This document shows, piece by piece, positions 41,886 through 49,813 of a stretch of 64,000 nt of DNA. Location of the stretch: contig JBEIFV010000013.1 of NCBI GenBank assembly GCA_040382235.1, positions 5,115-69,114 on the forward strand, read 5' to 3'. The first letter of the stretch is position 1. Each line of letters begins with the position of its first letter. Both the position numbers and the translations under genes were made by a program. The notes beneath the pieces are model-generated. The model did not search any database, was not told where the DNA came from, and was given only the letters and a program-made list of their open reading frames with translations. This DNA is from JAEUOS01 sp040382235 (GTDB lineage: Bacteria; Pseudomonadota; Gammaproteobacteria; Burkholderiales; JAEUOS01).

Positions 41886-42878
41886 CTACTTGGTGTCCAG
41901 AATCTGCTTGATCAGAGCGGCGTATTTCGCCCCATACTTGTCGCGGATCGGCTGGGTTGCCTTGAAGAAGGCCGGCTTGTCGGCATTGACGAATTGCACG
42001 CCGCCTGCTTTGAGCTTGGTTTCGGCTTCGACGGTGTAGGCGTCCCACAATTGGCGCTGCTCCATCTGCGCCTCGCGCGACAGCTTTTTCACCAAAGCCT
42101 GGTCTTCCTTGGTCAGCCCATCCCAGCTCCGCCTGGAGAACACAAAAATTTCCGGAATGATCAGGTGCCCGGTCAGGCTGTACACCTTGCTCACCGTGTA
42201 ATGGTTTTGAGCAAGCAGCGTCGGCGGGTTGTTTTCGGCGCCATCGACCACGCCGGTTTGCAACGCAGAAAACAGCTCATTGAAGCCCATGGCCACACCG
42301 TTGCCGCCCATGGCATTCATGGTTTCGACAAACAGCGGGTTGCCCATCATGCGGATCTTCATGCCTTTCAAGTCGGCCGGGGCGGTCACTGCTTTCTTGG
42401 CATACACATTGCGGGTACCGGCATCCATCCAGCCAAGGGCAACCAGGCGCGAGCCCGGCCCGTTGGTCATGCGTTCGAGCAAGTCGTTGCCGATCGGCCC
42501 GTCTATGACCTTGCGCATGTGCGCCTCGTCGCGAAACACGAACGGCAGGTTGAATACGTTGACTTCGTCGACCACCGGTCCCATCGCGCCGACGGAAATG
42601 CGCGCGATCTGCAAGGCGCCGACCTGGGCCTGCTCGATCATTTCTTTCTCGCCGCCCAGCTGCATCGACGGAAACATCTGGATCGAGATGCGGCCATTGG
42701 TGGCGGTCTCAAGTTTCTTGCCCATGCGCACGATGGCTTCCACAGTCGGATAGCCAAGCGGATGTACATCGGTGGCCTTCCAGACAACCTTCGCCTGTGC
42801 GCGGGCGTTCAATGGCAGGTTTGCGGCTGCGGCCAAACCGGCTGCGGCTCCTGCGCGAATCACGTCACGTCTTTTCAT
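41886..42878 (-). CDS. dctP: TRAP transporter substrate-binding protein DctP (second system)
   Basis: A 330-residue binding protein with an n-region KRRDVIRAGAAAGLAAAANL that resembles a twin-arginine or Sec signal, then the DctP core. This comprises ATDVHPLGYPTVEAIVRMGK, FPSMQLGGEKEMIEQAQVGA, AVTAPADLKGMKIRMMGNPL (ligand-carboxylate Arg in KIRMM), LFSALQTGVVDGAENNPPTL and HYTVSKVYSLTGH. This is the DctP/UxuP-like subgroup that binds C4-dicarboxylates or hexuronates. The surrounding enzymes favour a hexuronate. Confidence 0.92.
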   Translation of the reverse strand: MKRRDVIRAGAAAGLAAAANLPLNARAQAKVVWKATDVHPLGYPTVEAIVRMGKKLETATNGRISIQMFPSMQLGGEKEMIEQAQVGALQIARISVGAMGPVVDEVNVFNLPFVFRDEAHMRKVIDGPIGNDLLERMTNGPGSRLVALGWMDAGTRNVYAKKAVTAPADLKGMKIRMMGNPLFVETMNAMGGNGVAMGFNELFSALQTGVVDGAENNPPTLLAQNHYTVSKVYSLTGHLIIPEIFVFSRRSWDGLTKEDQALVKKLSREAQMEQRQLWDAYTVEAETKLKAGGVQFVNADKPAFFKATQPIRDKYGAKYAALIKQILDTK

Positions 42879-43003
42879 GGTTTGTCTCTTTCGGGTGATG
42901 ATGAATTGTTGAACGGAAAAGCGCCGCTCGCGCATGGTGGAAAAGTCCGCAAAGGTGGACCAACACTGATGCTACCAACACAATCGAGAGACGGCAGCCG
43001 GCT

Positions 43004-43765
43004 TCACACGGCGATGGCCCCGCCGTCGACCGTCAGCATGGTCCCGGTGGCGAACGAGGATTCGTCGCCGGCCAGATACAGGATCGCATAGGCAATCTCG
43101 GCGGGCTTGCCGGTGCGCCCCATCGGCTGGCGTCCGTCCAGCACGGCTTGAAACGCCGCCGGGTCGGGTACTTCCTTGAGCATTTTGTCGAAGTAGGCGG
43201 TCATGGTGACGCCAGGGGCGACGCAATTGACACGAATATTGTCGGCTACGTGATCCAGGGCCATTGAGCGTGTCAGCGCGGCAACCGCGCCTTTGGAGGC
43301 CACGTAGGCGGCGCGATCCTTGAGGCCGACACTGGCCACGTTGGACGCGGTATTGACGATCACGCCGCCGCCGTGTTTGATCATCAGGGGCACGGCGTAC
43401 TTGGAACACATGAATACGCCCTTGACATTGACCGCGAGAATTCGGTCGAGTACTGCTTCATCGGTGGTCACCACCGAGCCCAGGGCCCCCAGACCGGCGT
43501 TGTTGATCAGGATGTCGAGTTTGCCGAAATGGGCTTCGGCCGTTTCCATCAGCGCCTTGCACTGCGCCGACTCGGATACGTCGCAACCGACGGCATGCGC
43601 GGCGTCACCGATAGCCGCGCAAACCGCGCTTGCCGCATCAAGGTTGAGGTCGGCAATGATGACGCGTGCGCCTTCGGCGACGAACAACTGCGCGGTTGCA
43701 AGGCCGATGCCGCAGGCACCACCTGTGATGACAGCCGTTTTTCCTTCCAGTCGCAATTTCCCCAT
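43004..43765 (-). CDS. SDR-family oxidoreductase
   Basis: A 253-residue classical short-chain dehydrogenase. It has the cofactor motif TGGACGIGLATAQLF, an Asp after strand 2 (IIADLNLD) that suggests NAD, NNAGLG, the catalytic tetrad in NTASNVASVGLKDRAAYVAS with K (YxxxK), and the C-terminal DGG(A). The position in the uronate-like cluster, 2 bp after the cupin gene, suggests a keto-deoxy-sugar-acid or sugar substrate, but the fold alone does not say. Confidence 0.92.
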   Translation of the reverse strand: MGKLRLEGKTAVITGGACGIGLATAQLFVAEGARVIIADLNLDAASAVCAAIGDAAHAVGCDVSESAQCKALMETAEAHFGKLDILINNAGLGALGSVVTTDEAVLDRILAVNVKGVFMCSKYAVPLMIKHGGGVIVNTASNVASVGLKDRAAYVASKGAVAALTRSMALDHVADNIRVNCVAPGVTMTAYFDKMLKEVPDPAAFQAVLDGRQPMGRTGKPAEIAYAILYLAGDESSFATGTMLTVDGGAIAV

Positions 43766-43767
43766 AT

Positions 43768-44274
43768 TCAGGTCTTGATGACGGTGCGCGCCTCGATTTC
43801 GGCAATGTCGGCAGGGCGCGGAAAGGGCGCCGGCGTGGGTTCGCCGGTTTTGCGTTGCGGCCCGATTGCCGCGAAAAACGTCTCCAGGCCACCAGGCATG
43901 AAGAACCAGAGCCATTGCAGGTCGTGCTCGCCATCGTTCACGAATGTGTGCGCACGCTTGTGGCCAAGGTAAAGGGTGGTCCCGGGGAGCATGCGATAGC
44001 TCTTGCCCTCGATATCGGCCGTCCCGCTGCCGGAGAGCACGTAAAGCACTTCTTCGGCGCGCTCGTGCGAGTGCAAGCGTACCCGGCCGCCAGGCGGCAA
44101 CAACTGCCGGCCCATCGAGAAACGGTGCACGGTGTCGATGTTTTGCGGACTGAGAATGACTTCGGCGTAGCCGTTGGCCGGTTGTGGTTGCCAGTAGCTC
44201 ACGCAGTCGTCGTGGGCGGCGACGCGCAGGTCGCCGGCGGGGGCATCGAAATCCAGAGCCAGTTGCTTATCCAT
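43768..44274 (-). CDS. cupin-domain protein
   Basis: A 168-residue single-domain cupin. Cupin motif 1 reads GGRVRLHSHERAEEVLYVLS with G, and motif 2 GTTLYLGHKRAHTFVNDGEH, keeping the metal ligands His-His-Glu-His. In sugar-acid clusters such small cupins act as sugar isomerases or ring-openers (KdgF-like) or as sensors. Which one applies here is unknown. It is followed 2 bp later by the SDR gene. Confidence 0.87.
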   Translation of the reverse strand: MDKQLALDFDAPAGDLRVAAHDDCVSYWQPQPANGYAEVILSPQNIDTVHRFSMGRQLLPPGGRVRLHSHERAEEVLYVLSGSGTADIEGKSYRMLPGTTLYLGHKRAHTFVNDGEHDLQWLWFFMPGGLETFFAAIGPQRKTGEPTPAPFPRPADIAEIEARTVIKT

Positions 44275-44399
44275 GATTTGCTCCTTCCTGGATGGCCAGC
44301 TTTGACGGGGGCGCCGGCATTTTGCGGGCAGGCCCGATTACACCATGACGCAGCGCCCGCTCCGGCTGACCATGCGTCGAGCGAATCCTGGCCTGGGCG

Positions 44400-45203
44400 T
44401 CAATTCTCATACGGCCCCATCTTCACGTACGCGCCGCCTTGAAACCGTTCCGCCGGATCATCCGCGTCACCCGCCGGCTTGGACTCGATGCTCGCGCGAA
44501 AACGCTCGGAGCTGTCCCTGGGCGTCCAGCCAAGATGCGCTGCCGCGTGGTTGTCCCACCAGCTGTCGCGGTTGGCCGAGGCGCCGAACACGATGGAGTG
44601 CTCGACCTTTGGCGCGCACAGGGCGCAGCGCACCAGCTCCGCCAAGTCCGCGTAGGAGAGCCAGGTGATCAGCATGCGCCGGTCGCGCGGCTCGGGGAAT
44701 GAGGAACCGATGCGCAGACAGACCGTCTCGATGCCATAGCGATCCCAATACAGGCGCGACAAGGCCTCGCCGAACGCCTTGGAGACACCATAGTTGCCGT
44801 CCGGTCGCACCGGGTCGTTTGCATCGATGCGCCGATTGCGCGGGTTGAAGCCTATGGCGTGGTTCGAACTGGCGAAAACCACGCGTTTGACGGCCTGCCG
44901 GCGCGCCGCTTCGTAGAGGTGATGCAAGCCGACGATGTTGGCTGCGAGGATCGGTTCCCAGGGGCCATCGACCGAGACACCGCCCATGTGGACGACCGCG
45001 TCAACGCCTTCGAGCAAGGCATGCACGGCCGCGCCGTCGGCCAGGTCGCAGTGCACCAGCTCTTCGCCCTCCTGCGCGCAAGGCATGTCGGCGATGTCGG
45101 ACAGCCGCAGCACTTGCGTCAGTGCCTTGAGTGGCGCGCGCAGGCTGCGGCCAAGGCCGCCAGCGACGCCGGTCAGGAGGAGGCGGTTGAAACGTGCGGT
45201 CAT
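44400..45203 (-). CDS. uronate dehydrogenase-like NAD-dependent epimerase/dehydratase family protein
   Basis: A 267-residue extended SDR with LLLTGVAGGLGRSLR at the N-terminus, ANIVGLHHLYEAARRQ, VFASSNHAIGFNPRNRRID and the catalytic YGVSKAFGEALSRLYWDRYG. The S-S-N-H-x-I-G-F/Y segment and the size are those of uronate dehydrogenase (Udh), which oxidises glucuronate/galacturonate to the aldarolactone with NAD+. First gene of the minus-strand cluster, facing the GntR-type regulator across a 143-bp gap containing an operator-like motif. Confidence 0.82.
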   Translation of the reverse strand: MTARFNRLLLTGVAGGLGRSLRAPLKALTQVLRLSDIADMPCAQEGEELVHCDLADGAAVHALLEGVDAVVHMGGVSVDGPWEPILAANIVGLHHLYEAARRQAVKRVVFASSNHAIGFNPRNRRIDANDPVRPDGNYGVSKAFGEALSRLYWDRYGIETVCLRIGSSFPEPRDRRMLITWLSYADLAELVRCALCAPKVEHSIVFGASANRDSWWDNHAAAHLGWTPRDSSERFRASIESKPAGDADDPAERFQGGAYVKMGPYEN

Positions 45204-45294
45204 GGGTTGGGCCGGAACGGGATTGGACGCTGGTTTTGCGTGCTGCGAAAGGGGGGTGGGCCGTGCCTGACACTGCGAGCTTGCTGCCTGCTTA

Positions 45295-45314
45295 TTGATA
45301 TGTCATCATACAAC
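45295..45314. promoter_or_regulatory. probable operator of the GntR/FadR-type regulator, site 1
   Basis: On the minus strand the site reads GTTGTATGATGACATATCAA, lying between the divergent uronate-dehydrogenase-like and regulator genes. The core TATG-N4-CATA is an inverted repeat. GTTGTATGATGACATA matches site 2 (46161-46176) at 15 of 16 positions. The position suits control of both promoters. Confidence 0.65.
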
Positions 45315-45346
45315 TTTGCAGGAATTATCGAGGTCGATCAGGCTTC

Positions 45347-46141
45347 ATGTCAAGTGCCGATACAAGCTTTCCCGCAAGCGCCCCGCCGCCCCGCCGTGCG
45401 CCTGTGGGTGCGCGACGCACGGTATCGCTGACACAGAAGCTGGTGGACCGGTTGACCATGCAGATCCGTGGCGGCGAGATCGCGCCCGGGGCCAAGTTGC
45501 CCACCGAAGCGGCGATCATCGCGGCGTACGGCGTAAGCCGCACAGTGGTGCGCGAGGCACTGTCGCGGCTGCAGGCAAGTGGCCTGACCGACACCCATCA
45601 CGGCATCGGCACCTTCGTGCGCGAGCCGGCGCCGGGCGCCGATTTTCGCATCGATGTGGCGCAATTGGCGACCGTGGTCGAGGTCCTTGCGTTGCTCGAG
45701 CTGCGTATGAGTATGGAGACGGAGGCCTCTGGCCTTACAGCATTAAGACGTAGTGAGCACCAACTCAGTAAAATGCGAAAGGCGCTCGATTGTTTCGAGG
45801 CCAACGCCCCTGACCCGGGACTTTCGGTCGAGCACGATTTTCAGTTTCACCTGCAGATCGCGTTGGCTACCGGCAACCGCTATTTTTCAGAACTGATGGG
45901 CTATTTGGGTACGATGATGATTCCACGTACCCGCTTGAATACCAGCGGTTTAGCCCGCGAAGATCGTTCTGCATACTTCCAGCGGGTGCATCGTGAGCAT
46001 CAGGAGATCTATGATGCGATTGCCCGGCAGGACGGCGAGGCCGCGCGCGCAGCCATGCGTACCCATTTGGCGAATAGCCGCGAACGGCTGCGGCGGGCTC
46101 ATGAGGCGGCGACGCGCCACGCCCAAGGCGAGCACAGCTAA
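45347..46141 (+). CDS. GntR/FadR-family transcriptional regulator
   Basis: A 264-residue regulator with an N-terminal winged helix (LVDRLTMQIRGGEIAPGAKL, AAIIAAYGVSRTVVREALSR and HHGIGTFV) and a C-terminal FCD effector domain. FCD landmarks are LLELRMSMETEASGLTALRR, FQFHLQIALATGNRYFSELM and VHREHQEIYDAIARQDGEAA, with the conserved His residues that bind metal and ligand. It is placed between a uronate-type cluster and a Gfo/Idh gene, with a near-identical motif on each side of its gene, so it probably represses both transcripts and its own. Confidence 0.92.
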   Translation: MSSADTSFPASAPPPRRAPVGARRTVSLTQKLVDRLTMQIRGGEIAPGAKLPTEAAIIAAYGVSRTVVREALSRLQASGLTDTHHGIGTFVREPAPGADFRIDVAQLATVVEVLALLELRMSMETEASGLTALRRSEHQLSKMRKALDCFEANAPDPGLSVEHDFQFHLQIALATGNRYFSELMGYLGTMMIPRTRLNTSGLAREDRSAYFQRVHREHQEIYDAIARQDGEAARAAMRTHLANSRERLRRAHEAATRHAQGEHS

Positions 46142-46160
46142 CGCGCCGACGCGATATCAT

Positions 46161-46180
46161 GTTGTATGACGACATACGAC
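46161..46180. promoter_or_regulatory. probable operator of the GntR/FadR-type regulator, site 2
   Basis: GTTGTATGACGACATACGAC is an inverted repeat with arms GTATG and CATAC around ACGA; 16 of 20 positions are symmetric. It sits between the regulator stop and the Gfo/Idh start, so the latter is probably under the same control. Confidence 0.65.
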
Positions 46181-46243
46181 TAACCGTCCGTACATCACCC
46201 TTTTTTTGACCGGGGCTCTCACTACCAAATTTAGGATCAAGAC

Positions 46244-47275
46244 ATGCCGGCGCGCCACCGCATCGCAATGATCGGCCTTGGAATGGGCGCTAAACCACAC
46301 GCCCAGAGCCTTATCGAACTCAAGCAACGGGTCGAGGTTGTTGCCGCTTACACCCGCTCGCCAGTGCGCGCGGCCGCGTTTGCGGCGCGCTTTGACTTTC
46401 CGCTCACGCACGATTTGGCCGTGATCGAGCGCGATGCAAGCATCGGCTGCGTGCTCATCGCGGCACCGCCCAATGCGCACCTGGAACTGGTCGAGCGCTT
46501 CGCCGCTTGCGGCAAGCACATATTGCTTGAGAAGCCGCTCGAGGTTGCGCCGGCGCGTTGCGAGGCGTTGGTCGCGGCTTGCGCGCGTGCGGGCGTGCGC
46601 CTGGGCGTGGTGTTTCAGCATCGTTTCCGTCCTGGCGCGCAGCGTTTGGCCCAACTGTTGGCACAAGGCGTTCTCGGCCGTATCGCTGTGGCCAATGTAT
46701 CGGTGCCGTGGTGGCGACCGCAGTCCTACTATGACCAGCCGGGCCGCGGCACCCTGGAGCGCGACGGCGGCGGCGTGCTGATCACCCAGGCGATCCACAC
46801 GCTTGACCTGTTCCTGTCGCTCGCCGGTGCGGTTACGCAGGTTGCGGCATTCGCCGGCACCACGGCATTGCACCGCATGGAAACCGAAGACGTGGTCGCC
46901 GCCGCTTTGCGCATGCACAGCGGTGCCATCGGCGCCTTGATGGCCACCACCGCACTCTATCCCGGCTTTGGCGAGCGCATCGACTTGGCGGGCGATGCGG
47001 GCAGCGCGATCCTGGCTGACGGCGAACTGGTGGTGCATACACACGATGGTCGAAGCGAACGCGCGGGGCAAAGCGGCGGCGGTGGCGGTGGCGCCGACCC
47101 GATGGCCTTCAGCAACGACGCCCATCGCGCCGTGCTGGCGGATTTTCTCGATGCGGTCGAGGCCGGTCGCGATCCGCTTGCCAGCGGCCGCGCCGCGCTC
47201 GAGGTGCATCGCCTGATCGAGGCACTGCTCCTGTCCGCGCGGCTGCAGCAACCGGTACAGCCGCGCAAATCCTGA
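46244..47275 (+). CDS. Gfo/Idh/MocA-family oxidoreductase
   Basis: A 343-residue NAD(P)-dependent sugar oxidoreductase. The N-terminal Rossmann fold starts MIGLGMGAKPHAQSLIEL; the signature ILLEKPLEVAPARCEALV contains the E-K-P motif with the catalytic Lys. The alpha/beta domain has GGGVLITQAIHTLDLFLSLA with the active-site His in IHTLDL. Members oxidise or reduce sugars and sugar acids. It is transcribed away from the regulator and preceded by operator site 2. A short glycine-rich loop (SGGGGGGADP) is unusual. Confidence 0.92.
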   Translation: MPARHRIAMIGLGMGAKPHAQSLIELKQRVEVVAAYTRSPVRAAAFAARFDFPLTHDLAVIERDASIGCVLIAAPPNAHLELVERFAACGKHILLEKPLEVAPARCEALVAACARAGVRLGVVFQHRFRPGAQRLAQLLAQGVLGRIAVANVSVPWWRPQSYYDQPGRGTLERDGGGVLITQAIHTLDLFLSLAGAVTQVAAFAGTTALHRMETEDVVAAALRMHSGAIGALMATTALYPGFGERIDLAGDAGSAILADGELVVHTHDGRSERAGQSGGGGGGADPMAFSNDAHRAVLADFLDAVEAGRDPLASGRAALEVHRLIEALLLSARLQQPVQPRKS

Positions 47276-47344
47276 CCCCGCGCTCCGGGGTGGCGCCGGG
47301 CCCCGCGCTTATAATCATTTGCTTATAGACCGAATGTTGTCTGC

Positions 47345-47734
47345 ATGAAACACCTGACCCCTAAAGAAGCCTTCGCCTATCTGGCTGCGCATTCCGAGGC
47401 GCTGCTGATCGATTGCCGCAGCGAAATCGAGTTTTTCTATGTGGGACATCCGGTGGGCGCCATCCACATCGCCTGGCACGAGGCGCCGGATTGGGAAGTC
47501 AATCCCGACTTCGCCAGGGAAGTGCTGCGCGAGTCCGGGGACCGCGATCGGCCGATTCTTCTGATCTGCCGCTCAGGCAAGCGCACCCTTGACGCAGCAC
47601 GCGCGCTGCAGGATGACGGTTTTACCGATGTAAGCAATGTGCTGTTCGGCTTCGAGGGTGAATTGGACGAGAATTTCCAGCGTGGCAAGCAGAACGGCTG
47701 GCGGCACGACGGCTTGCCGTGGGAGCAGATGTAG
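47345..47734 (+). CDS. rhodanese-like domain protein
   Basis: A 129-residue single-domain rhodanese. The active-site loop ICRSGKRT has the catalytic Cys at residue 75, with AIHIAWHEAPDW (CH2A-like) and the end HDGLPWEQM typical of small betaproteobacterial rhodaneses. It transfers sulfane sulfur. It has no signal peptide. It is a single gene converging with the MFS gene. Confidence 0.9.
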   Translation: MKHLTPKEAFAYLAAHSEALLIDCRSEIEFFYVGHPVGAIHIAWHEAPDWEVNPDFAREVLRESGDRDRPILLICRSGKRTLDAARALQDDGFTDVSNVLFGFEGELDENFQRGKQNGWRHDGLPWEQM

Positions 47735-47832
47735 CCCGCAGCTTGGCGTGAAAACAGGTGCTCGACCTGCGTTGACCCGGGATTTGGTGGTTTGCGCGGC
47801 GGCGCGATTGCCTACGGCAAGACATGGGGAAT

Positions 47833-47852
47833 TCAGCGCCCTCAGGCGCTGA
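47833..47852. terminator. hairpin at the 3' end of the MFS gene
   Basis: TCAGCGCC (47833-47840) and GGCGCTGA (47845-47852) are exact reverse complements around CTCA; the loop and right arm include the MFS stop codon. No T-run follows, so its terminator role between these convergent genes is uncertain. Confidence 0.3.
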
Positions 47853-49086
47853 CGTGGCCGCGCTTGATGTAGATGAGCCAGGCGCAGGTGCCTGCGATAC
47901 AGAACGCGGCAGTGGTGATCGCCAACTGCAATGCGGTGCCGGATACCAGCGGGGCGATGATGCCGGCCACCAGGGTCGACAGCATCACCTGGGTGAAGCC
48001 CTGGGCGGAGGAGACCATGCCACGATTCTTCGGGAACATGTCCATCATCAGCAGTTGCGCCGACGGCGTGATCATCGATTGGCCGACGGCCGAGAACACC
48101 AGCGGCGCGATCGAGATGAAAGTCAGCATGCCTCCCGGCGCCATGCCCGGTACCAGCAGCCACTGCAAGCAGAGATTGATCGTCATGCCCGCGCCCATGA
48201 GCACGAATCCATAGTTGGCGGCGCGCCGGCGCGAGACGCGCCCGGCCATGCGCCCGGAGATGGTCGAGCCGATCACCATGCCGACGACAATCGGGATGAA
48301 GAACCAGCCGAAGTCGGTGGCGGTGAGGCTCAAGTGCCGCATGATGAACGCCGGTGAAGCCATGATGTAGACGAAGAAGGTCGAGAAATTGAAGGCGATA
48401 GTGGCCGCCAGCAACTGAAACTCGATGCGGGAGAAGACCATCCGGTAGTCGCGCAGCATGCTGCGCGCATTCAAGGGGCTGCGTTGCGCCGGCGGATGGG
48501 TTTCCGGCAGCGCGCGCCAGGTCCAGAGCCACAGCGCCACGGCGAGCGCCAGCATGAAAGCGAACACGCTGCGCCAGCCCGCCCATTGGTGCAGGTAGCC
48601 GCCGATGATCGGTGCCACCCCCGGTGCGATGGCGAAAATCAGCATCACCGAAGACATCAGGCGCTGCGCCTGTGGCCCCTCGAAGCAGTCACGCACGATG
48701 GCGCGCGAGACGATCGCGCCGGCGCCACCGAAAAGGCCCTGTACCAGGCGCGCTCCGATCAGTACTTCAATGGTCGGGGCCAGGGTGCACACCAGCGCCG
48801 CCGCGGCATAGACCGCCAGCGCGACCAGAATCACCGGACGGCGTCCGACCGCGTCCGAGATCGCGCCATGCCACAGGCTCATCAGGCCGAAGCCCAGCAG
48901 GTAGAACGACAAAGCCTGTTGCGCCTGCACCGGGGTGGCCCCCAACTGTTCCTGCAGTGCGGGCAGGCTGGGCAGAAAAGTGTCCATCGAAAACGGCCCG
49001 AGCGTCGCCAGGGCCGCGATCAGGATGATGAACCAGCGCTTTTCCGCGAATTGCGCGGCGAGTTCGGGCGGGGAGGATGTCGGCAC
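47842..49086 (-). CDS. Bcr/CflA-type MFS multidrug transporter
   Basis: A 414-residue, 12-helix MFS permease. FSMDTFLPSLPALQEQLG (helix 1) and WHGAISDAVGRRPVILVALA (motif A) mark the Bcr/CflA subgroup. RALPETHPPAQRSPLNARSM is the central loop, and the rest is hydrophobic. It exports drugs such as bicyclomycin or metabolites. The frame is open to a GTG at 49146, but the first codons there fall inside a terminator hairpin (49113-49134). I therefore prefer a GTG at 49086; 49104 is also possible, and no good ribosome site is seen. Confidence 0.88.
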   Translation of the reverse strand: MPTSSPPELAAQFAEKRWFIILIAALATLGPFSMDTFLPSLPALQEQLGATPVQAQQALSFYLLGFGLMSLWHGAISDAVGRRPVILVALAVYAAAALVCTLAPTIEVLIGARLVQGLFGGAGAIVSRAIVRDCFEGPQAQRLMSSVMLIFAIAPGVAPIIGGYLHQWAGWRSVFAFMLALAVALWLWTWRALPETHPPAQRSPLNARSMLRDYRMVFSRIEFQLLAATIAFNFSTFFVYIMASPAFIMRHLSLTATDFGWFFIPIVVGMVIGSTISGRMAGRVSRRRAANYGFVLMGAGMTINLCLQWLLVPGMAPGGMLTFISIAPLVFSAVGQSMITPSAQLLMMDMFPKNRGMVSSAQGFTQVMLSTLVAGIIAPLVSGTALQLAITTAAFCIAGTCAWLIYIKRGHVSA

Positions 49087-49112
49087 TGCGAAAGGGGCTA
49101 GCACAAAACAAA

Positions 49113-49134
49113 AACGCCCGGGGTACCGGGCGTT
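49113..49134 (-). terminator. Rho-independent terminator of the DUF3567 gene
   Basis: Read on the minus strand, AACGCCCGG-TACC-CCGGGCGTT is a perfect 9-bp stem followed by a T-rich run (TTTGTTTTG). It lies about 100 bp after the stop of the DUF3567 gene and upstream of the MFS gene, which it insulates. Confidence 0.88.
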
Positions 49135-49234
49135 GATTTGCTGCACTCCATTGTACAGCGGCAGGACCGCCGTCAGCCGCTCTCGCGCTGCGTCGTGCGC
49201 AGACGACCGCAGCAGTCGTCCGCCAGCCGGAAGT

Positions 49235-49525
49235 CTAGTGGAACACCACGCGCTGCATCAGCAAGGCGTCGAAGCCGCGAATGAAGTCGTCGACATCGTC
49301 CGGTGTGACCTCACGCTCGGAATCCGCGGCCATGGCCTGGAACGAGGCGCGCATCCGCACCGCGACAGCACCGTCCAGAAAGGCGCCTCGCCCGCTGAAC
49401 TTGTCGACCACCTCGAAGCCCTGAAGGCTGCGACCTTGCGAGACCTCGGCCACGTAGTAGTTCGCGCTGTTGAACAGTACGTTGGTCAGAATCGCAGGTG
49501 CGTTGGAATGCATCTGGATGCTCAT
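49235..49525 (-). CDS. DUF3567 family protein
   Basis: A 96-residue protein of the DUF3567 family, which I know mainly from Burkholderiales. It reads NVLFNSANYYVAEVSQGRSL, GFEVVDKFSGRGAFLDGAVA, and the conserved end DDVDDFIRGFDALLMQRVVF with H. Its role is unknown. GGAGAT precedes ATG 49525 and a strong terminator follows, so it is monocistronic. Confidence 0.85.
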   Translation of the reverse strand: MSIQMHSNAPAILTNVLFNSANYYVAEVSQGRSLQGFEVVDKFSGRGAFLDGAVAVRMRASFQAMAADSEREVTPDDVDDFIRGFDALLMQRVVFH

Positions 49526-49813
49526 GGTGATCTCCGGTTGAGGCCGTGCAACGGATTCGTTGCATGGGATAACGACCCTGGCTTGCCCTGCGTCTTGCAT
49601 ATAAATCGAATATCCGGGCCGAATCCGCGAATTCAAGTGGCGCGAGCCCTTCAATTCGCCGAATCCAATGCTTTAACGCGCCAGATCCGATTCGGTTGAT
49701 ATCGCGGCGCCAAAGCCCGCAAAGTCTTAACGACCGCGCCCCTGGCAACTTGATGGCCAAGTCAGGCGCCCGCCGTAGCTATTCCGCAGCGGCAGTTTGC
49801 GACGAAAAGCCCG

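Noticed and set aside
41265..43091. A 608-codon plus-strand open frame opposite the second TRAP operon
   Set aside because: It spans three genes with clear transporter features on the minus strand and has no domain-like sequence.
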